NCBI RefSeq assembly: GCF_965139615.1
Contig: NZ_CBCSIQ010000035.1
Location: forward strand, 1 to 34,165
Origin: Kerstersia similis
GTDB taxonomy: Bacteria > Pseudomonadota > Gammaproteobacteria > Burkholderiales > Burkholderiaceae_B
Direction: 5' to 3'
DNA length: 34,165 bases
Notes under the pieces: generated by a model
What the model saw: the letters and a program-made list of their open reading frames with translations, nothing else
The model's database searches: none
Told to the model about the DNA's origin: nothing
Shown here: positions 23,601 through 31,434 of the stretch, one piece after another
Layout of the letters: the number at the start of each line of letters is the position of its first letter
How positions within the stretch are numbered: position 1 is the first letter of the stretch
Position numbers and translations under genes: made by a program

Positions 23601-26600
23601 CAGCGTGATGCTGCCAGCGCTGCCCAGGTCCAGGTTCTTCGCCAGTTCGATCTCGATGCCATTGGCAGCCGTCGTCTTGGTGACGATGTTGCTGTCAGCA
23701 CCGTTGACCGCCAGCGTTTCGCCCAGCTTGCGGCTCACCGGGGTGCCCTGGTCAGCCGAGAAGCCCAGCGGCGTATTGGCCAGCTCCGTCAGCTGTTCAA
23801 CGTTCACGGCATCCGTCGGCGCTTCACCCTTGCTCACATTGGTGATCTTGTTGCCACCCATGTCGATCGTGGTGTTCGGTGCGTAGGTCACATTGCCCTT
23901 GTTCACCACCAGCGTGCTGTCGCCCAGGTTCGTCGTGCCGCCCACCGTCAGGTTGTTGCTGACATTGACCGTACCCAGCTCCAGCGTGTCCGCCAGCGCG
24001 AACTTCACGTTCCCGTCAGTCGCCCCCTTGGTGATGTCGATGTTGCCGTCCGAGGACGACAGATCGACGGTTGCGCCCGGCGCTACGTTCGACGCGTCGA
24101 TGCCTTGAGCGCTCAGGTTCCAGCCCTTGCTCGCCACAACCTTGACGTCGTTCAGCTGGCTCACGTTCACGGCATCGGTGTCGTCCGAACCGGCCACCAC
24201 ATTCGTGATCTTCGTACCGTTGGCATTGATGCCGGTCTTGGTCACGCTCGGGCCGCCAACGATGCTCAGGCCACCATTGTTGACCGTCGTATCACCCAGC
24301 TTGATGCTGCCAGCGCTACCCAGGTCCAGGTTCTTCGCCAGTTCGATCTCGATGCCATTGGCAGCCGTCGTCTTGGTGACGATGTTGCTGTCAGCACCGT
24401 TTACCGCCAGCGTTTCGCCCAGCTTGCGGCTCACCGGAGCGCCCTGGTCAGCCGAGAAGCCCAGCGGCCGATTGGCCAATTCCGTCAGCTGTTCGAAATT
24501 CACGGCATCCGTACCGTCCGTGCCCTTGGCCACATTGGTGATCTTGTTGCCACCCATGTTGACCGTCGCACCCGGATTGACCGTCAGGTGATTGCTGATG
24601 TCCGCGCCGCCAACCAGCGTCGTCGAACCCGTCACGTTAAGCGTGCCGCCCACCGTGCTGTTGCCCGTCACGCTGCTATTGCCGATAACCGTGCTATTGC
24701 CGCCTACCGTCAGGTTGTCCTTGACCGACACGCTATCTGCCAGCTTGACCTTGACCTGACCGTTATCCACCAGGGTCACGACATTGGCGTCGCCACCGAC
24801 CACGTCGATCGCTTCGCCCAGGCTCTTCTGCACCGTCTGACCATCTTGCGCCTTGAGGGCAAAGCCCTTGGCAATGATGTCGTTCTTGGTGGTATTCAGC
24901 TGGTTGACATTGACTGCGTCCGTCCCGGCCGTACCTTCATCCACGCCATGCAGCTGATTGCCGCCGAAGTGGACGTTGGTGGACGGGTTGACCGTCAGAT
25001 TGTTGCCAATGGTGGCGCCACCTGCCAGCGTCGTGTTGCCGGCTACCTGCAGCGTGCTGTTCAACGTCGTGGGACCACCCACGTTCAGCGTACCGCCCAC
25101 CGAGCTATTGCCGCCTACCGTCAGGTTTTGGCTGACATCGACGTTATCCGCCAGACCAACCACCAGCTTGCCATTTTGTACGGCCGTTTCGATATTGCCG
25201 TCACCGACGATCGGTGCAGACTCGCCCAGGCTCTTCTGGATCTTGTTGCCCGATTCATCTTCGATGGCGAAGCCCAGCGTGGTCAGATCACCGGTCACTT
25301 GCTTGAGCTGGTCTTCGGTAGCCGCCTGGCCGCTCGTGAAGTTATTGGCGTTGAACGTCTTGTTCGTCAGACCATTGACCGTACCGGTGCTGCTGTTGAC
25401 GGTAACGGTGTTGGTGCCGTTGCTGACGCTCACGGAACCAGCGCCGACGTTGGTGACATTGCCGCCATGGGTAATCTGCACACCCGCATTGTTCAGCGTG
25501 GTGTCACCCGTCTTGACGCTACCCGTGCTGCCCAGATCCAGATTCTTCTTCAAGGAATAGGCAACTGTCGTGGTATTACCCGTCGTCGAGCGCGTCACAT
25601 CCAGATTGTTTTCGGTCGCCGCCAGGCCGATATCCACGACATCGCCATTGGCTGCGCTGACATGGGTGGTCTGTGCCGTGCCGCTGGTCCCGCCGGTAGC
25701 GATATTCCAGCCAGTGGACTTCAACTGGGCCACGTTGACAGCATCGGTATCCGCCGTCCCTGCGGCCACGCCCGTAATCTGGCGGCGCACGCTGGCAGAA
25801 CCGACCGCAACAGCGGCTGCCGTGCTTTGCGTATTGTTGACGGCAGAGGTATTGCTCGCGTTGTTCTTCGCAGCATTGGCGACATAACCTGCCACCCCCG
25901 CCGCTGCGGTAGAGGCGCTACCCGAGCCGATGGCCACACCGCCAGCGTTCGCGACGGAGGCGTTATTGCCCAGCACGAAGGCGTCACTAACAGCCAGATT
26001 GTTGCCATTACCGACGACAAACGAATTATTAGCACTGATCTGGTTGTTATTCCCGACAGCCCGGCTGTTTGTCGCCTGGCTGGTCAGCTCGTTCGAGTTG
26101 CCAAATGCCCCTGCGCCAGCAGCCGCCACGGAGTTTTGATTGCCGACCGTGCTGGCACCTTGTCCGTTGACCGTATTGCTGTAGCCGCCGGCAAATGCCT
26201 GCGTACCCGCCACGGTGTTGGAAGCGCCTACGCCGGTTGCCTGCTTGCCACTGACCTTGGTCGTATCACCCACGGCAAGCGCCTGCTCGCCCGTGGCTTC
26301 TGCCGCATGGCCCAAGGCCGTTGAATCCAAGGCAGTCGCCTTCGATGCAGCGCCGATGGCAGTGGAATTGAAGTTCTGCAAAGCGTCATCCGGCACCTGC
26401 ACGACTCGTCCGGCAACCGCCCCTGTACCCATTGCAATGCCACTGTTGGCATAGCTTTGTGCATTAGTGCCGGAGGCAATCGAGTCATTTCCGGAAGCAG
26501 CGGCACGGGTGCCGCTGGCAGCAGCGTTGGTCCCACTCGCCATTGCGCCTGTCCCGACCGCAGACGAATCTACGCCGCTGGCCAAGGCATTATCACCTTG

Positions 26601-29048
26601 AGCAATCGCTCGCTTCTCGGAAGCAACGGCGTCAAAGCCGATTGCAATCCCGTGATCCTCCGTCACTTCAGCGCTCGTACCGATCACCACTGCATTATTG
26701 ACCGTGCCATTCGCCTTCGGATCGGCCTGTGCATCCGTACCGATAACGATGGAATTGTCACCTTGACCCAAGGCGCGCAGACCAAGAGAAATCCCGCCCG
26801 CTCCCGTCGCATAGCTATTATCGCCGACCACGGTGGAAGACACCCCTTCGGCCGCCGTTCCATTACCCAGGGCAATGCTGTTATCTTTTTCAGCACGAGC
26901 GTATGCGCCCATCGCTGTGCTGGCAAGTCCGGCAGCGCGTGCACGCGGCCCGATCGCGATAGCGTTCAACCCGGATGCGCCCGTATTATCTTCATTGGGC
27001 GTTTCAACCGAATTGATGCTCACATAGCGCGTACGGCCTGCTTCAATGGAGTCTTCCATTTGCTGCACATTGACGGCATCCGTTGGCGCATTCCCTGCGG
27101 TAACGTTCGCAATGCGGCCATCCGGCGTATATTGCACCGTGCCGGCCGGCAGAACGTTGATCGTACCGCCAGTAATCCCCTGCAAAGCGTCCACGACGCT
27201 ATCCGCATACTGATCAACACCTGCCCCATCCTTGCCAAGATAGATGCGGCTGAAAGTGCCGTCTGCATTGACCGTCGTGCCACCGACGAGATTGCCAACC
27301 ATTTCCTGCGTCTTGCGCAGCTGCCCAACGTTGACTGCGTCATAGGTATCACTACCAGCAGCAACGTTGATGACGCGGCGGACACTTTGAACCGATCCAC
27401 CAGCTATCGGAGCGGCACCCACGGAAACCGCGCCACCAGCAGCAATTTGTCCAGTACCGAGATAAGCCGTCTTGCCCTGATAATCCAAATCGCGCGCGAT
27501 GGAACCTTCACCCAGGGCCACATTGTTGCCATTGGCGGAAGCATTGCGTCCAAGCGCTACGCTCACACCCTGTGCTTGAGCAAAGGCACCTGCTGCAACA
27601 GCGCCGTCAGCAGCGATTGCCTTATAGCCCACAACAACGCTATCGCTGCCCGAGGACGTATCGCCCCCGATTGCAATGGAGTTATGCAGGTTGGAGCCAC
27701 CTGCCATGTTGGCGTTGGTACCAATGGCAATATTGCCATCACCCGTCGCCAAGTTGCCCCCTGCATTACTGCCGAATGCAAGGTTGTTATCGCCCTTGAC
27801 ATTGCTACCGGCATTCAGGCCCATTGCAATATTCTGGTTGCCCTCAACGCCCGTGCCGGACTGTGCTCCGATCGCAATGTGATGCGTACGGTCGCCAGCC
27901 ACGGATGAAACCATGCCCGTACCGGCACCGGTACCGATAGAAATACCATCCTCAGCAGTGGCGGTGGCGCCCTGCCCGATGGCGATCCCATTCTGGCTGC
28001 TGGCAGAGGCACCGCCCAGTGCAACCGTGCCTGCGCCCGATGCGTTCGCGCCTGCGCCTAGAGCCGTCGCATTCGCTGCCGAGGCCGTTGCGTTCGCACC
28101 CAATGCAACGGCTTTGCTGCTGGCATTACCGACCACTGCAGCGTCCGTACCGATGGCAATGGAATCCGCGCCATATTCGGCATCCACCTTCGCGCCATCG
28201 CCCAAAGCGATGGAGCTCTTGCCCTTGACCTCACTGTCCAGGCCGATAGCTACCGAGGCGTCGCCGGTTGCGACAGCATTCGGGCCGACAGCGATAGCAT
28301 CCTCACCCGCCGCCTGTGCGTCCGGTTCGTCCGAATTCACGCGGAAATACTTGACCCCGGCATAGCCGGTAGAAGACGCCGTGCCGTTTTGCAAGGCATC
28401 AAGATCCCCTTGCAAGGTCGTGATATCGGTTTTGGCTGTACCCAGATCGGTCTGCAGCGTCGTGATATTGCCCTTGGCGGTGGTCACATCGCTCTTGAGC
28501 GTCGTGATGTCGCCCTTGGCGGTGGTCATATCGCCCTTGAGCGTCGTAATGTCGCCCTTGGCGGTGGTCACATCGCCCTTGAGCGTCGTAATGTCGCCCT
28601 TGGCGGTGGTCATATCACCTTGAAGCGTCGTGATATTGCCTTGGGCAACGCTCAGGTCGCCTTGCAGCGTCGTCACGTTCTGATTGGTGGCGTGCAGCTG
28701 CTTGCCGGTCACTGCATCGCTGCTCGTACCGTTGAGTGCCCCATCATTCAGGCCAGTGATCTTGCCGCCCGTCGCGCCGAAATCAATCTCGCCGCCATCG
28801 GTGAAAGTGATCTTGCCCGCCCCGTTCTCGAAAATGATTTCCGTGCCGTCCGTGACGACCGGTGTCGAACCGTCAAGTGTGACATCAGCTTGTGCCGCGC
28901 CCGTTGCACCCAGCGCAGCTACCGCCAGAGCCACTGTGGCCAGCGTCTTAGCGCTGGAAGAACGCTTGCCCCGCGCCTTTACATTCTCGGCCACAGCCAC
29001 AAACGTGCCCGTCGCTTCGCTCCATACATTACGGTATGCCTTGTTCAT
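20604..29048 (-). CDS. Giant trimeric autotransporter adhesin (YadA family)
   Basis: 2814-residue type Vc autotransporter that should form a long trimeric surface fibre. An extended signal peptide region (ESPR, MNKAYRNVWSEATGTFVAVAE) precedes a signal sequence ending near residue 54 (GAAQA). Next comes a coiled coil of 14-residue repeats (about 125-215), then YadA-like head repeats of the AIA-x-G / SIALG type (about 235-500). A HANS neck follows (RRVINVAAGSDTYDAVNVGQL), then a second head region (about 660-1090), and a long stalk of neck and beta modules (about 1090-2720). The last ~90 residues are the YadA anchor, ending AVGVGYQW. The stalk contains three near-identical modules of about 230 residues. 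The start at 29048 has AGGG 7 bases upstream. The frame is intact from ESPR to anchor, so the protein is probably functional. Ligand unknown. Confidence 0.97.
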   Translation of the reverse strand: MNKAYRNVWSEATGTFVAVAENVKARGKRSSSAKTLATVALAVAALGATGAAQADVTLDGSTPVVTDGTEIIFENGAGKITFTDGGEIDFGATGGKITGLNDGALNGTSSDAVTGKQLHATNQNVTTLQGDLSVAQGNITTLQGDMTTAKGDITTLKGDVTTAKGDITTLKGDMTTAKGDITTLKSDVTTAKGNITTLQTDLGTAKTDITTLQGDLDALQNGTASSTGYAGVKYFRVNSDEPDAQAAGEDAIAVGPNAVATGDASVAIGLDSEVKGKSSIALGDGAKVDAEYGADSIAIGTDAAVVGNASSKAVALGANATASAANATALGAGANASGAGTVALGGASASSQNGIAIGQGATATAEDGISIGTGAGTGMVSSVAGDRTHHIAIGAQSGTGVEGNQNIAMGLNAGSNVKGDNNLAFGSNAGGNLATGDGNIAIGTNANMAGGSNLHNSIAIGGDTSSGSDSVVVGYKAIAADGAVAAGAFAQAQGVSVALGRNASANGNNVALGEGSIARDLDYQGKTAYLGTGQIAAGGAVSVGAAPIAGGSVQSVRRVINVAAGSDTYDAVNVGQLRKTQEMVGNLVGGTTVNADGTFSRIYLGKDGAGVDQYADSVVDALQGITGGTINVLPAGTVQYTPDGRIANVTAGNAPTDAVNVQQMEDSIEAGRTRYVSINSVETPNEDNTGASGLNAIAIGPRARAAGLASTAMGAYARAEKDNSIALGNGTAAEGVSSTVVGDNSYATGAGGISLGLRALGQGDNSIVIGTDAQADPKANGTVNNAVVIGTSAEVTEDHGIAIGFDAVASEKRAIAQGDNALASGVDSSAVGTGAMASGTNAAASGTRAAASGNDSIASGTNAQSYANSGIAMGTGAVAGRVVQVPDDALQNFNSTAIGAASKATALDSTALGHAAEATGEQALAVGDTTKVSGKQATGVGASNTVAGTQAFAGGYSNTVNGQGASTVGNQNSVAAAGAGAFGNSNELTSQATNSRAVGNNNQISANNSFVVGNGNNLAVSDAFVLGNNASVANAGGVAIGSGSASTAAAGVAGYVANAAKNNASNTSAVNNTQSTAAAVAVGSASVRRQITGVAAGTADTDAVNVAQLKSTGWNIATGGTSGTAQTTHVSAANGDVVDIGLAATENNLDVTRSTTGNTTTVAYSLKKNLDLGSTGSVKTGDTTLNNAGVQITHGGNVTNVGAGSVSVSNGTNTVTVNSSTGTVNGLTNKTFNANNFTSGQAATEDQLKQVTGDLTTLGFAIEDESGNKIQKSLGESAPIVGDGNIETAVQNGKLVVGLADNVDVSQNLTVGGNSSVGGTLNVGGPTTLNSTLQVAGNTTLAGGATIGNNLTVNPSTNVHFGGNQLHGVDEGTAGTDAVNVNQLNTTKNDIIAKGFALKAQDGQTVQKSLGEAIDVVGGDANVVTLVDNGQVKVKLADSVSVKDNLTVGGNSTVIGNSSVTGNSTVGGTLNVTGSTTLVGGADISNHLTVNPGATVNMGGNKITNVAKGTDGTDAVNFEQLTELANRPLGFSADQGAPVSRKLGETLAVNGADSNIVTKTTAANGIEIELAKNLDLGSAGSIKLGDTTVNNGGLSIVGGPSVTKTGINANGTKITNVVAGSDDTDAVNVSQLNDVKVVASKGWNLSAQGIDASNVAPGATVDLSSSDGNIDITKGATDGNVKFALADTLELGTVNVSNNLTVGGTTNLGDSTLVVNKGNVTYAPNTTIDMGGNKITNVSKGEAPTDAVNVEQLTELANTPLGFSADQGTPVSRKLGETLAVNGADSNIVTKTTAANGIEIELAKNLDLGSAGSITLGDTTVNNGGLSIVGGPSVTKTGINANGTKITNVVAGSDDTDAVNVSQLNDVKVVANKGWNLSANGADTTNVKPGDTVDLTDADGNIVVKKGSATDPHQVTFGLSDTLDLGTVNVSNNLTVGGTTNLGDSTLVVNKGNVTYAPNTTIDMGGNKVTNVSKGEAPTDAVNVEQLTELANTPLTFVAGDGSKVDRKLGQEVSFTTSNTNLSTTTTADGIQVALADDLVLDSVKTGNTLINNSGVQVGQNVQLGNTGLVIANGPSVTNTGIDAGDKIIQNVKAGVADTDGVNVSQLKGVENVANMGWKLSANGADTTNVKPGETVDLTDADGNIVVKKGSATDPHQVTFGLSDTLNLGTVNVSNNLTVGGTTNLGNNTFIVKEGEIKVAGGTTVNMGGNKITNVAKGTDGSDVVNKDQLDELANTPLYFAAESGADLTRKLGQTVKFTGSNANLSTTTTADGVEIALSDKLDLGVDGSVKTGDTVVNNAGVKVGDDVTLNNAGLVINGGPSVIKSGIDAGGTKITNVLAGSNDTDAVNVSQLKDVEVIAKTGWQLSVNGNAAQDQSQVKPGDVVDFSNDADGNIIIDKTDNNVVVKMNRDLDLDSVTTGQTVMNNDGVKVGNDVFLSSDGLRAGDVIISAVTGINAGGKRITNVAPGIDPTDAVNVSQLKDVEQKVGNLDDRAVKYDGNVGDPKNKITLEGDVSTDGGKTGGTTITNVARGEISENSTDAINGSQIKEMGDSIAEGMGGNSTFVDGKLVTELNVGGNTYNNVNDALNGVNNELNTKIENVAEVANAGWQIDTNGEGSSKVAPGKTVNFVGGSNIEISRETTADGNNNVTVGLAQDIAVNTVTAKTVTADTVNAKEVVIENGPVLNQNGIDMRSQRIVNLADGQAPNDAVNVSQLEAATGNLQNQVNNVRGDLHKLDNKLSAGVAAAMATAGLPQAYLPGKSMAAIAGGTWNGESGFAIGVSTISDNGKWVMKLSGNTSSRGDFGGAVGVGYQW
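22370..24500 (-). repeat. Three tandem ~0.7-kb stalk modules in the adhesin gene
   Basis: Successive modules repeat with offsets of about 696-729 bp. For example 23461-23781 and 24157-24477 differ at only about ten positions, and 22501-22700 closely matches the segment 729 bp further on. All offsets are multiples of three, so recombination would add or remove whole modules in frame. Confidence 0.88.
28414..28680 (-). repeat. 42-bp tandem repeats encoding the coiled coil
   Basis: The motif AGCGTCGT recurs at 28456, 28498, 28540, 28582, 28624 and 28666, exactly 42 bp apart, with a degenerate copy at 28414. Each unit encodes 14 residues (two heptads, of the type GDITTLKGDVTTAK). The middle four units are nearly identical, so slippage could change the coiled-coil length without shifting the frame. 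Confidence 0.92.
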
Positions 29049-29131
29049 GAATAACCCTAATCAAGAAACCACCAGATCGAAACGGACTTTCAACTATCAC
29101 AGCGTTCGGGCTTGCCTGGGTAAGCAGAAAA

Positions 29132-29196
29132 GTATTGCAACAAACCTCATGGCCAATTTTCTGAAATACCAACTGGACATGTGACAGTTGCAATAC
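29132..29196 (-). promoter_or_regulatory. Inverted repeat in the adhesin leader
   Basis: GTATTGCAAC (29132-29141) and GTTGCAATAC (29187-29196) are perfect 10-bp arms separated by 45 bases. They lie 84-148 bases upstream of the adhesin start. In RNA they would close a large stem-loop; in DNA they could be a two-site operator that allows looping. Confidence 0.5.
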
Positions 29197-29346
29197 GGGT
29201 ACTGCACTAGGCTGCACCCGAAACTCCCCGAATAACCAATGACATAGAAGAAGATCCGCAAACCTCTTCCTAGATACAGAAGAATCGCGGCTATGGTTTC
29301 ATCTCACCCCAATACACAACTAGGCTATTAGCGAAATCGACTGGTT

Positions 29347-29385
29347 TTTATGCGAAAAAATCAGGTTCTTTGTCAATGTATGACA
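29347..29385 (-). promoter_or_regulatory. Candidate adhesin promoter with palindrome over the -35 box
   Basis: On the minus strand TTGACA (29371-29376) is a perfect -35, followed after 18 bp by CATAAA (29347-29352), a fair -10. Start of transcription would be near 29340, leaving a leader of about 290 bases. The -35 is part of the palindrome TGTCA-ATGTA-TGACA (29371-29385), a likely repressor or activator site. Confidence 0.5.
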
Positions 29386-29505
29386 TTATTCAAAACTAAT
29401 AATCGTGATCCTGCACCCATAAATTGAAAGCGAGCACACAACAAACTTTCATTTTTTTTCATTTCACCGAGATAGCAACGGAACTTTTCCCTCCCACTTA
29501 CAAAC

Positions 29506-29525
29506 AACAGACCGACCAGTCTGTT
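29506..29525. promoter_or_regulatory. TetR-type palindromic operator
   Basis: AACAGAC (29506-29512) and GTCTGTT (29519-29525) are perfect 7-bp arms around a 6-base centre CGACCA. The GACCGACCAGTC core resembles operators of TetR/AcrR-family regulators. It lies between the AraC-gene terminator and the adhesin promoter. No TetR-family gene is in the window, so the binding protein would be encoded elsewhere. Confidence 0.5.
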
Positions 29526-29544
29526 TGACATATCACCGACCCAT

Positions 29545-29571
29545 AAAAAAAGCCGGCATCAAGCCGGCTTT
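29545..29571 (-). terminator. Intrinsic terminator of the AraC-type gene
   Basis: AAAGCCGGC (29549-29557) and GCCGGCTTT (29563-29571) form a perfect 9-bp stem with a 5-base loop. On the minus strand a run of T's follows. It lies 17 bases past the regulator stop and separates it from the adhesin promoter. Confidence 0.9.
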
Positions 29572-29587
29572 CCTGGGGCGTTTTCCC

Positions 29588-30601
29588 TCAAAGACTCCCT
29601 ACGGCTTCCTTGAGGCTATTCTTCCTGGCCATTCCAGGCGTCATCCCATAGAAGCGCCTGAAAATCTTGCCGAAATACACGGGATCGGAAAACCCGCAGT
29701 TCCAGCAGATTTCCGACACACTCTGATGTATACAATCAATGCTACTCAACATTTCCCATGCACGCCGCATGCGCTTGTCACGCAAAAATGATACGAATGT
29801 TTCACCGTTGCCATATTTGGAGAAAAGATTCTGTATGTAGCGCGGTGAAATATCGAACTGGCTGGCGACGAAATCCGACGACATTTCAGGATTGGCAAAA
29901 TTCTCGGAAATCCATGCACACAGACGCTGGAACAGTACCTCCCCCTTGCTGCGCAGCGCGTCCTGAGCATCGTTCTCCATGCCATGAACGCCGATGGTAT
30001 CAGCGGCTCCCAGCAAGGCCCGGCGCAGCAAGGCCATGATATGTTGCTCCAGCATCAACCAGGCAGACTCATCCCTCACGGCCTGCCCCAGTATCTGCAC
30101 ATCCAGACTTTCCATATAAGCAGCCAAAATCCTGCCCCACCCCATTTTGAGCCGGTTTTTACCTGCCTGGCGCATCAATAGGGTTCGGTCATATAAAGTC
30201 AGATTATGGCTGGGCAGCACCAGCATCGTGCCGCGGAAGTCATGAAATCCGGCTGCATCTATATCCCTGCCGCGTATCAATGCCAACTCGCCCTCGGGAA
30301 AAACGACAAAATCCCCTCGAATGATCAGGTTCCACTTGACATGCGTATATATGAGCAGCCAGGTATCTTCCGGTTCGTCACGTAACGGAAACTCTCCTGC
30401 TTCAAACTTCGTTATCTGGCCACCGTCATTAAGCATCTCGCTGACACACTGAGCGGCAAGATGCTGCGGCACCGATATTAATGTTCGAAATAATCTATTG
30501 CGTATTTTGAATTCAAGAAAATTACCAACAACATCTTGCCCAACCTTCCATGCAGGCATAGCAACGGTATAGTTCGATAGCATGGCCGGATCGTGCTCCA
30601 T
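29588..30601 (-). CDS. AraC-family transcriptional regulator
   Basis: About 337 residues with an N-terminal ligand-sensing region of the AraC_binding_2 kind (about residues 30-190) and a C-terminal AraC-type double helix-turn-helix (about 235-330). The signature SDFVASQFDISPRYIQNLFSKYG is the first recognition region, and SVSEICWNCGFSDPVYFGKIFRRFYGMTPGMAR is the conserved second half. The effector is unknown. The ATG at 30601 is my preferred start; an in-frame TTG at 30622 and an ATG at 30583 are alternatives, and none has a strong Shine-Dalgarno. It lies upstream of the adhesin gene on the same strand but has its own terminator, so it may regulate the adhesin or an unrelated target. The surrounding DNA is AT-rich compared with the rest of the window. 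Confidence 0.88.
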   Translation of the reverse strand: MEHDPAMLSNYTVAMPAWKVGQDVVGNFLEFKIRNRLFRTLISVPQHLAAQCVSEMLNDGGQITKFEAGEFPLRDEPEDTWLLIYTHVKWNLIIRGDFVVFPEGELALIRGRDIDAAGFHDFRGTMLVLPSHNLTLYDRTLLMRQAGKNRLKMGWGRILAAYMESLDVQILGQAVRDESAWLMLEQHIMALLRRALLGAADTIGVHGMENDAQDALRSKGEVLFQRLCAWISENFANPEMSSDFVASQFDISPRYIQNLFSKYGNGETFVSFLRDKRMRRAWEMLSSIDCIHQSVSEICWNCGFSDPVYFGKIFRRFYGMTPGMARKNSLKEAVGSL

Positions 30602-30622
30602 CCCTGAGTCTGAAATTAACAA

Positions 30623-31097
30623 CCCGCTGAACCGCCCAGATACGAGGGATCAGAAATTGTCGCTTTGTCTAGGATGGGATATTTATTGAAACAATAAATA
30701 GTATTTTTTTCACTTAATATAGTTCAAAAACGCATTGAAACCATAGGAAGTGTCAAAGCTTCAATAAACACTTATTTAAATCTTCGAAAATAACGTATTT
30801 TTTATATTTAATTTTTCGAATAAAAACTAACACTTATGGTAGTTATCACATCAAGGCCAGTAAAAAAACCCCACGGATATTCATAGATAGACTCCCTCTA
30901 ATAAAGGTATCTTGAGACGCAAGGGTTGGGTGAGGCGAGCATGCCGGCGAAGAAAACTCACACAATGACATGACCTGTAAAAATTTGATACAAATAGCGT
31001 TTCTTTTAAATATTGCAAGAACAGGTCGTCAATGATTCAAGAATGTAGAAAATTCTGATATGTTTATGGTTGTTAAATGTGCTACGGGAGATCTGCC
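30623..31097. other. AT-rich intergenic region upstream of the AraC-type gene
   Basis: About 470 bp of notably AT-rich DNA with no convincing gene. It contains several dyads: TATTTATTG/CAATAAATA around AAA (30680-30700), AAGTGT/ACACTT (30748-30773), and TTCGAAAA/TTTTCGAA (30783-30820). There are also direct repeats of ATTGAAAC (30685 and 30734) and AACACTTAT (30767 and 30829). TTGATA at 30985-30990 could be a -35 for the small rightward ORF. Confidence 0.55.
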
Positions 31098-31286
31098 ATG
31101 TATCAGCACCGTGACAATAGCTCGCATGATTTTTGGGCATGGACCTCTATCGAGCAAGAGCTCATAGAGTATCAACAGAAAGTCTATGGCAACAATTCTC
31201 AGCGACAGCCAGTAATCCGCAAGCCCATCATCAAAACCAGCTCGGAGCAGCACCCGACAATAAAGCGGTATATTGTCACACCTTAA
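31098..31286 (+). CDS. Small hypothetical protein
   Basis: 62-residue ORF that I do not recognise. It starts MYQHRDNSSHDFWAWTSIEQ, has a likely amphipathic helix (about residues 13-30), and ends with a basic, polar tail. There is no signal peptide or membrane segment. Support for it being real is contextual: GGGAG lies 7 bases before the ATG at 31098, and a good hairpin terminator follows 30 bases after the stop. An overlapping 93-codon frame on the other strand lacks both signals. It stands alone between the AT-rich region and tRNA-Cys. Confidence 0.5.
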   Translation: MYQHRDNSSHDFWAWTSIEQELIEYQQKVYGNNSQRQPVIRKPIIKTSSEQHPTIKRYIVTP

Positions 31287-31315
31287 AACGCAGCCCCTCA
31301 TGCGTTTCATTGATG

Positions 31316-31346
31316 AAACTCAGGGCCATAAAAGAGCCCTGGGTTT
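31316..31346 (+). terminator. Terminator downstream of the small ORF
   Basis: AAACTCAGGGC (31316-31326) and GCCCTGGGTTT (31336-31346) pair along 11 positions with one G-U, around a 9-base loop. The AAA/TTT flanks make it a plausible intrinsic terminator for the rightward small ORF, though the T-run is short. Confidence 0.65.
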
Positions 31347-31434
31347 AATATCTAAAAAGCCTGCTTAATTAAAATGCGCCGAGGGAACACCCTGTCTCCA
31401 GCTGCCCTTTTCAAGCATCAATCCTGCGGGCAGC

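Larger units (their letters stand above)
29049..29548. other. Upstream control region of the adhesin gene
   Basis: About 500 bp without a gene. It holds a candidate minus-strand promoter (29347-29376), a palindrome over its -35 box (29371-29385), a 10-bp inverted repeat in the presumed leader (29132-29196), and a TetR-type palindrome further upstream (29506-29525). The rest is AT-rich. An open frame on the plus strand that reads out of the adhesin signal region is a shadow. Confidence 0.6.

Noticed and set aside
20847..26324. 1825-codon open frame on the plus strand, antisense to the adhesin
   Set aside because: It mirrors the biased, repetitive codons of the adhesin gene, has no ribosome binding site or recognisable domain, and the adhesin frame is unambiguous.
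28414..28680. 42-bp repeats considered as a CRISPR-like array
   Set aside because: The units are contiguous, in frame inside the adhesin gene, without spacers and with no cas genes nearby.
31029..31310. 93-codon minus frame opposite the small ORF at 31098
   Set aside because: No Shine-Dalgarno or terminator supports it, whereas the plus frame has both.
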